From: Fischerella sp.
GTDB lineage: Bacteria; Cyanobacteriota; Cyanobacteriia; Cyanobacteriales; Nostocaceae
Assembly (NCBI GenBank): GCA_026419705.1
Contig: JANZYY010000150.1
Coordinates: 1 to 10,318 of the forward strand
DNA: 10,318 bases
Direction of reading: 5' to 3'
Shown here piece after piece: positions 5,321 through 10,318 of this stretch (positions are counted from its first letter, which is position 1; each line of letters starts with the position of its first letter). The translations under genes and the position numbers were made by a program. The notes beneath the pieces are model-generated. The model searched no databases. It was not told the DNA's origin and was given only the letters and a program-made list of their open reading frames with translations.

Positions 5321-6739
5321 ATGTCTAAACCAATAGAAGTCCGCAACCCGCGCACGGGCAAATATGATTACGTAATTATACCACCGCCTCCAAAATTGTT
5401 GATACAGCAATGCAATCGCTTGCGGAGAGCGCAGCAAAACTGGCTGCAACTTGGTTTGGAAGGTCGAATAGAAGCTTTGCAGCAGTGGAAGCAAGCCGTG
5501 ATTTTGGGGCGAGATAAACTTACTGAAGCTTTGGTAGCTGATACAGGAAGATTGTCTATTTCGGTAATGGAAATTGACTCGTTTCTTGCCAACATAGATA
5601 GATGGTGTAAATTAGCACCAATGTTTTTGAAAAATACAGAAAAAGAGACAGCAGTACCGTTTATTAAATTGGAACAAACAGCAGTTCCTTATCCCCTAGT
5701 AGGGGTGATTAGTCCGTGGAATTTTCCGCTTTTGCTTTCCACCATTGATACTATTCCAGCATTATTGGCAGGCTGTGCTGCGATCGTCAAACCCAGCGAA
5801 ATTACTCCTCGCTTTATGGCACCACTTCTGGCAACAATCAACACCATCCCCCAATTGCGGGATGTATTAAGTTTTGTAGAGGGAGGAGGCGAAACTGGTG
5901 CTGCTCTCGTCCAAAATGTCGATTTAGTATGCTTTACCGGGAATGTGACGACAGGGCGAAAGGTAGGGGAAGCAGCAGCAAAACGTTTTATACCTGCTTT
6001 TTTGGAATTGGGAGGCAAAGATCCGGCGATCGTTTTGGCATCAGCTGATTTGGAATTAGCAACCTCAGCAATTTTGTGGGGTTCCGTTGTCAACTCTGGA
6101 CAATCATGCCTTTCAATCGAGCGAATTTATGTTGCTGAATTTATTTTTGAACAATTTGTGGAACGATTGGTAGCTAAAGCTGAGCGCCTGCAATTAGCTT
6201 ATCCCACAGTTGAAAGTGGAGAAATTGGACCAATTATTGCGGAAAAACAAGCAGCAACTATTAGCGACCATTTGCAAGATGCACTAGAAAAGGGAGCAGT
6301 TGTACATTGCGGCGGCAAAGTCGAGGATAATGGTGGGGGGTGGTGGTGTCGTCCTACGGTTCTCACTTAGGTCAATCATGGGATGAAAGTGATGACCGAA
6401 GAGACATTCGGCCCGATTATGCCTGTGATGTCATTTTCCACGCCAGAAGAAGCGATTAACTTGGCAAATGACAGCATTTATGGACTGAGTGCAGCGGTGT
6501 TTGCTCAAGATGAAACAAAAGCATTAGCAGTTGCCCAACATATAGATGCGGGTACTATAAGTATCAATGATGCAGCTCTGACTGCCCTGATACACGAAGG
6601 AGAAAAAAATTCCTTCAAGTTTTCTGGTTTGGGTGGTTCCCGCATGGGACCAGGAGCAATAACGCGGTTTATGCGGAAAAAAGCATTTTTGATTAAAACA
6701 AAGTCTATTCCCGATCCCTGGTGGTTTAATACCCAGTAA
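5321..6739 (+). pseudogene. Aldehyde dehydrogenase family gene interrupted by one in-frame TAG
   Basis: Read through the TAG at 6368-6370, the frame encodes 472 codons, the usual length for an NAD(P)-dependent aldehyde dehydrogenase, which oxidises aldehydes to carboxylates. Before the stop come the Rossmann-domain motifs SPWNFPLLL (N134), FTGNVTTGRKVG, the general base in LELGGKDP (E229) and the nucleophile in NSGQSCLSIERIYV (C263). After it, in the same frame with no indel, come MKVMTEETFGPIMPV, YGLSAAVFAQD, and the C-terminal FSGLGGSRMGPGAITRFM and KSIPDPWW. The stop falls at codon 350 within VLT-stop-VNHGMKVM, where Gln or Asn would be unremarkable. Termination there would remove the substrate-domain EETFGP motif and the oligomerisation tail. 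It is most simply a recent pseudogene, with sequencing error or stop readthrough as alternatives. It sits after the BKACE remnant and 27 bases before the DUF3598-like gene, as in an operon. Confidence 0.88.
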
Positions 6740-6754
6740 GCCAGTTATAAATTC

Positions 6755-6760
6755 AGGAGA
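6755..6760 (+). promoter_or_regulatory. Shine-Dalgarno of the DUF3598-like gene
   Basis: AGGAGA lies six bases before the ATG at 6767 and fixes that start. It suggests that this gene is still translated although the ALDH gene before it is broken. Confidence 0.7.
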
Positions 6761-6766
6761 GTTTTA

Positions 6767-7213
6767 ATGTCTACGATCAAAAAAGAAATGCCCCTTCTTG
6801 CTCGTCACCAAGGAGAGTGGGAAGGTATATATACAATTATTGATGCTGCGGGCAATGTTATTGACAAGCATCACTCATACTTAATCCATCAGTTTCCAGA
6901 AAATGGTTCCTATCCCTACGACCAAATCAATAAGTATACATGGGAAGATGGGAAATATGAGGAACATCATTTTCCAGCAACATACCAAGATAAAAAAATT
7001 TGGTTCGATACCGATCGCCTTCAAGGTTATGCATGGCAAGTAGATGACTCTATCATGATTTTGTGGTTTAAATACAAAGCTTTACCAGAGGCCCATATGT
7101 ATGAAATGATCCATCTTAGTTCTTGTGGAAATTATCGCGATCGCACTTTACACTGGTTTAAAAATAATCAAGTCTTTAAGCGCACAATGATGCAAGAGCA
7201 TCGAGTCAAATAA
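6767..7213 (+). CDS. DUF3598-like (lipocalin-fold) protein of unknown function
   Basis: This 148-residue protein begins MSTIKKEMPLLARHQGEWEG and continues with WEDGKYEEHHFPATYQDKK, WFDTDRLQGYAWQVDD, YEMIHLSSCGNYRDRTLHWF and KRTMMQEHR. The pattern of an HxGEWEG opening, aromatic-rich beta strands and a closing HWFKNNQ.FKRT segment is the one I associate with the cyanobacterial DUF3598 family, thought to have a lipocalin-like barrel. There is no signal peptide or membrane segment, so it is presumably cytoplasmic. Its function is unknown; a small barrel of this kind could bind or modify a hydrophobic ligand. It follows the broken ALDH by 27 bases and was probably co-transcribed with it. Unlike its neighbours it has no stop or frameshift. 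Confidence 0.7.
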   Translation: MSTIKKEMPLLARHQGEWEGIYTIIDAAGNVIDKHHSYLIHQFPENGSYPYDQINKYTWEDGKYEEHHFPATYQDKKIWFDTDRLQGYAWQVDDSIMILWFKYKALPEAHMYEMIHLSSCGNYRDRTLHWFKNNQVFKRTMMQEHRVK

Positions 7214-7524
7214 TTAGTTTGGGTCTTCAGTAGGGTTTAAGTGTGAGTCTGCGGGCAGAAATCAAACCGTGTCAAGTCACGAAAATCATGGAAATAATTT
7301 CTTTAGCCCTGTTTTGAAGACTAAAGTTCACCCCTACAGGTTTTTAGAGAAACATAGCCGCCCTAACGGGTGTCTGCATCTATTGTCGATTTCTAAAACC
7401 TAATTTTTGTCATCGCTTTAATTCACACCATAGGTACGTTAACTGATATATTGCACTCTGAGTAGTCAGATCACAGCTAATAGTTTTGGTATGTTGAAAA
7501 AAGAATTTTGAATGGCTTAAAGGC
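7214..7524. other. 311-base intergenic region upstream of hisS with a possible RNA fold
   Basis: No gene or complete promoter stands out. GGTTTTTAGAGAAA (7339-7352) can pair, with two bulges, with TTTCTAAAACC (7390-7400), enclosing a small CCC-TAAC-GGG hairpin (7361-7370). This would be a leader structure for hisS if transcription starts upstream. Just before hisS there is an ATG-GCT-TAA minimal frame at 7512-7520. The rest shows nothing I can name. Confidence 0.4.
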
Positions 7525-8913
7525 ATGGCAAGAGCTGAAAAAATCAATTTCTCTACTCCTAGTGGTTTTCCGGAATTTCTTCCTGGCGAAAAGCGCTTGG
7601 AATTATATTTGCTTGATAAAATCCGTCGGGTTTTTGAAAGCTATGGATTTACCCCCATTGAAACTCCAGCAGTAGAACGTTTGGAAGTTTTGCAAGCCAA
7701 GGGTAATCAAGGTGATAACATCATTTATGGTATCGATCCCATCTTGCCTCCAAATCGGCAAGCAGAAAAAGACAAGTCAGGAGAGACAGGCTCGGAAGCA
7801 CGGGCTTTAAAATTTGACCAAACAGTCCCTCTGGCTGCATATATTGCCCGTCATCTCAATGACTTGACATTTCCTTTTGCTCGTTATCAAATGGATGTTG
7901 TCTTTCGCGGTGAAAGGGCAAAAGACGGTCGTTTTCGCCAGTTTCGGCAGTGTGACATTGATGTAGTAGGGCGTCGAGAATTGAGTTTACTCTACGATGC
8001 TCAGATGCCTGCTATTATTACTGAAATATTTACAGCCATCAATATTGGTGATTTTGTTATTCGCATTAATAACCGCAAAATTCTCACTGGTTTTTTTCAA
8101 TCTGTAGGGATTGAAGCAAACAAAATTAAATCTTGTATTGGTATTGTTGATACCCTAGAAAAAGTCGGCGAAAATAGGGTCAAGCAAGATTTGGAAAAAG
8201 ATGGTGTTTCTTCAGAGCAAGCCCAAAAAATCATCGACTTTATTAAAATTAGAGGTTCTGTTGACGAAGTATTAGATAAGCTCAAATACTTCACTCAAAC
8301 TATGCCAGAAGCCGAACAATTCCATCTGGGAGTGACAGAACTAGAAACAGTGATTGCAGGCGTTCGCAATCTTGGAGTTCCGGAAAATCGCTTCTGCATA
8401 GATTTATCTATTGCTCGTGGTCTTGATTATTATACCGGTACAGTTTACGAAACAACTCTGGTTGGACATGAAGCCTTAGGTAGCATTTGTTCTGGCGGTA
8501 GATATGAAGAATTAGTAGGGGTATTTTTAGGCGAAAAAATGCCTGGTGTGGGCATTTCAATTGGTTTAACTCGCTTAATGAGTCGCTTGTTGAAAGCTGG
8601 CATTTTAAATTCTCTTGCACCGACACCAGCACAGGTGATGGTAGTAAATTTACAAGAGGATTTAATGCCACTTTACCTCAAAGTTTCTCAACAATTACGC
8701 CAGGCCGGAATTAATGTTGTTACTAGCTTTGATAAACGTGCTATCGGCAAACAATTCCAACTAGCTGACAAACAGGGAATTCAATTCTGCGTGATTATTG
8801 GTGCAGATGAAGCTGCAGCCCAAAAATCTTCCATCAAAGACTTGAAAAGCGGCGAACAGGTAGAAGTATCTCTGGAAAATTTAGCGGAGGAAATTAAAAG
8901 CCGATTGGCATAA
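7525..8913 (+). CDS. hisS: Histidine--tRNA ligase (HisS)
   Basis: This 462-residue class II aminoacyl-tRNA synthetase charges tRNA-His with histidine in the cytoplasm. Visible features are the motif 1 region (LDKIRRVFESYGFTPIETP, 30-48), FDQTVPLAAYIARH, motif 2 (VFRGERAKDGRFRQFRQCD, 126-144, with R128), the HisA box ARGLDYYTGTVYE (297-309), the HisB box CSGGRYEELVG (322-332), motif 3 (PGVGISIGLTRL, 340-351) and a C-terminal anticodon-binding domain from about 369 (PAQVMVVNLQED to the end). It is longer than the E. coli enzyme, with an inserted segment around 200-260. The HisA box and motif 2 argue for a true synthetase rather than the HisZ paralogue. The start at 7525 has only AAGG close by, so initiation may not rely on a Shine-Dalgarno sequence. 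It is fully intact between decayed genes, as expected of an essential gene. Confidence 0.97.
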   Translation: MARAEKINFSTPSGFPEFLPGEKRLELYLLDKIRRVFESYGFTPIETPAVERLEVLQAKGNQGDNIIYGIDPILPPNRQAEKDKSGETGSEARALKFDQTVPLAAYIARHLNDLTFPFARYQMDVVFRGERAKDGRFRQFRQCDIDVVGRRELSLLYDAQMPAIITEIFTAINIGDFVIRINNRKILTGFFQSVGIEANKIKSCIGIVDTLEKVGENRVKQDLEKDGVSSEQAQKIIDFIKIRGSVDEVLDKLKYFTQTMPEAEQFHLGVTELETVIAGVRNLGVPENRFCIDLSIARGLDYYTGTVYETTLVGHEALGSICSGGRYEELVGVFLGEKMPGVGISIGLTRLMSRLLKAGILNSLAPTPAQVMVVNLQEDLMPLYLKVSQQLRQAGINVVTSFDKRAIGKQFQLADKQGIQFCVIIGADEAAAQKSSIKDLKSGEQVEVSLENLAEEIKSRLA

Positions 8914-8981
8914 CTTTTTCCAGGTAAGAGCTGGGTAACAAAAGATATAAATCTAAGCTGTTGTGCGTTGAATTTGCACTT

Positions 8982-9010
8982 GGCGGGGCGGTCAAGATGC
9001 CCACCCCACC
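8982..9010 (-). repeat. GC-rich imperfect palindrome (dispersed-type hairpin)
   Basis: A 13-base arm rich in GGCGGGG (8982-8994) faces its inverse rich in CCCCACC (8998-9010) around an AGA loop. There are three mismatches on the plus strand, two of which become G-U pairs in minus-strand RNA. It resembles the GGCGGGGCGGGC palindromes scattered in Nostocales genomes and could stop transcription after hisS. It is far more GC-rich than its surroundings and ends eight bases before the hydrolase pseudogene. Confidence 0.6.
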
Positions 9011-9018
9011 AGGATGAG

Positions 9019-9716
9019 ATGAAAATTAAACGAGATTTTCTAGACACAGAAGATAGTCAGATTCACTACCAAATTGGTGATGAATAAAAATCTCTTTTGC
9101 TACTAAATATAAATCCAATTAGCAGTAACGAATTTAAAAATTTGATGCCTATCTTTGCCTAAACAAGCGCGTTATTGCAATGGATTTGATGGGATTTGGT
9201 GATTCCGATAAACCTCCTAGAATTTATTCTGTTGCTGACTACGCCAAGACTGTAATTATGCTTTTGGATGAGTTAAATGTAAACACAACCAGCATGCTCG
9301 GACACTACACAGGCGCTTATCTAGGTGCAGAAGTAGCAGCAGCTTATTCAGAACGGGTGGAAAAACTCATACTATGTAATGTGGATGATTTTACTGAGGA
9401 ATAAAAAGCAGCGATCGCCAATAGATACGAGCGAGTCTTTCAAATTAAACCAGATGATTCGCATCTAATGGAAAGATGGTCTTTTTGTGCCCAATATTTA
9501 GAATCCACAGAATTAAATCACCTTTGTATGTTAGATGAGGCAAAATGCTTTACCTATCCTCCCTATGCACCTTTAGCTGTCATCAACTACCCCTATTTAG
9601 AACGATTTCGTTTCATCCAGTGTCCCACTCTCGTTCTATCAGGAACTGAGGACATCAGAGGACTTGTAAAGTCGGGTTTAGCACAGGCAGAAAACGAAAT
9701 TTTATTAGGCAAGTAA
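9019..9716 (+). pseudogene. Alpha/beta-hydrolase fold enzyme, degraded
   Basis: The original gene can be followed through several lesions. It opens at ATG 9019 (AGGA at 9011-9014) with MKIKRDFLDTEDSQIHYQIG, meets TAA at 9085-9087, continues in frame as KSLLLLNINPISSNEFKNLM, meets TAA at 9160-9162, shifts frame there, and resumes at 9165 with KRVIAMDLMGFGDSDKPPR. The nucleophile-elbow region reads LGHYTGAYLGAEVAA, where relatives often have GHHTGA instead of the classical GxSxG. A third TAA at 9402-9404 splits it from KAAIANRYERVFQIKPDD and YLERFRFIQCPTLVLSGTED, the strand carrying the acidic triad residue. It ends at LLGK; the catalytic-His C-terminus of about 50 residues is missing. Such enzymes hydrolyse esters, epoxides or C-C bonds; the substrate is unknown. 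It is surely non-functional. It precedes the MDR remnant by 72 bases. Confidence 0.88.
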
Positions 9717-9763
9717 TACTCCATTAGAATTTTTGGATGTTTAACAACAATTATATTTGAAAA

Positions 9764-9783
9764 TATAAGTTCTAAAACTTATA
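9764..9783. repeat. AT-rich hairpin just upstream of the MDR pseudogene
   Basis: TATAAGTT (9764-9771) is inverted exactly as AACTTATA (9776-9783) around a CTAA loop, ending five bases before the ATG at 9789. On the minus strand a T-run comes before the hairpin rather than after it, so it is not a terminator in that direction. It may be an operator or a translation-blocking hairpin; no Shine-Dalgarno is visible there. Confidence 0.4.
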
Positions 9784-9788
9784 AAAAA

Positions 9789-10260
9789 ATGATTGTCAAA
9801 TAGCATAGTCATAACTTGCGAGCTGCTCTGGAAATTGTTGAAGTCCCGATTCTCGAACCTGCTGTCAATGAAGTAGTTATTCGCAATAAATTTGCTGGAG
9901 TGAACGGCGGGTTTGACACGTTACTTCGCCGTGGTGATGTTCCCTATGTCAAATTAACTCCTCCCTTTGATTTGGGTATAGAAGCAGTAGGAGAAATTCT
10001 TGCTGTTGGGGGGTGATGTCAAAGAGTTGTTGGTTTTATATCTGAGTATTTAAATAACTTTGAGAGCGTCAATCAACCGCGAGTATTATTATAGTAAACT
10101 ATACAGTAAACTATTCTGGGACGCAGCTTCAGTGCGTGGCTTTCTCATGCCACTATCTGCTGTTAAACTTGCTATATTCTAAGACTGAGAATCAATTCCC
10201 GACGCCGTTGAATATATGCTTGCTGGTAAGAATTGCGGCAAAGTAGTTGTCAGAGTTTAG
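9789..10260 (+). pseudogene. Medium-chain dehydrogenase/reductase (zinc-ADH/quinone reductase type), both ends kept, middle lost
   Basis: The original start is probably ATG 9789 (MIVK), followed at once by TAG 9801-9803 and then HSHNLRAALEIVEVPILEP, AVNEVVIRNKFAGVNGGFD and PPFDLGIEAVGEILAVGG. This is the GroES-like N-terminal domain of MDR enzymes, of the PTGR3/ZADH2-like branch as I remember it. A G6 run at 10009-10014 shifts the frame: with one G fewer it would read GDVKELL, as expected. Most of the nucleotide-binding domain is absent. From about 10093 a new in-frame piece reads SKLFWDAASVRGFLMP, then stops, then ESIPDAVEYMLAGKNCGKVV and VRV with TAG at 10258-10260, the family C-terminus. 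Intact relatives are about 330-340 residues, so about half is gone. They reduce enones or quinones with NADPH. It lies in tandem with the hydrolase pseudogene. Confidence 0.85.
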
Positions 10261-10318
10261 TTTAGTGGTTGGTAGTTGTAGAGACGCACTATGGCAGCTC
10301 TGTACATTAGCCATGGTA

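Noticed and set aside
10261..10318. GTAGAGACGC-containing sequence at the window end, possibly the start of a dispersed repeat.
   Set aside because: The window ends before a second arm could be confirmed.

Overview
The window looks like chromosomal DNA from a filamentous, probably heterocyst-forming (Nostocales-type) cyanobacterium. The evidence is eight exact copies of the octamer GCGATCGC (HIP1) in about 10 kb, a CAACTAA heptamer tandem repeat of the kind common in heterocystous cyanobacteria, a HisS and a DUF3598-type protein that read like Nostocales versions, and palindromic dispersed repeats. Genus cannot be fixed from this alone.

Layout. Bases 1-358 carry only a plausible promoter for the tRNA-Thr(UGU) gene at 359-430. 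Eight bases past the tRNA begins a ladder of about five imperfect 19-20 bp repeats (439-521), running straight into the 3' part of a tnsB gene on the minus strand (about 513-752). Ladder and fragment together read as the remnant of a Tn7-like, type V-K CRISPR-associated transposon (CAST) that inserted downstream of the tRNA. Bases 753-1228 hold no recognisable gene. A YkuE-like metallophosphoesterase (1286-2116, minus) faces away from a FluG-type amidohydrolase (2344-3462, plus). An AEC-family transporter (3597-4640, minus) converges on the amidohydrolase across a hairpin.

From 4749 to the end lies a decaying metabolic cluster on the plus strand: a BKACE (DUF849) gene with its interior deleted (4899-5234), an aldehyde dehydrogenase with one in-frame TAG (5321-6739), an intact DUF3598-like gene (6767-7213), an intact histidyl-tRNA synthetase gene hisS (7525-8913), an alpha/beta-hydrolase pseudogene (9019-9716) and a medium-chain dehydrogenase/reductase pseudogene with both ends kept and the middle lost (9789-10260).

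How they fit. BKACE cleaves beta-keto acids, ALDH oxidises aldehydes, and the hydrolase and MDR enzymes would act on esters or enones. They look like parts of one dispensable catabolic route whose genes decayed together while the essential hisS between them stayed intact. The two most noteworthy items are the CAST remnant, whose spacing from a GTN motif inside the tRNA fits RNA-guided insertion, and this coordinated decay. No intact CRISPR array, cas12k, tnsC or tniQ was found in the window.
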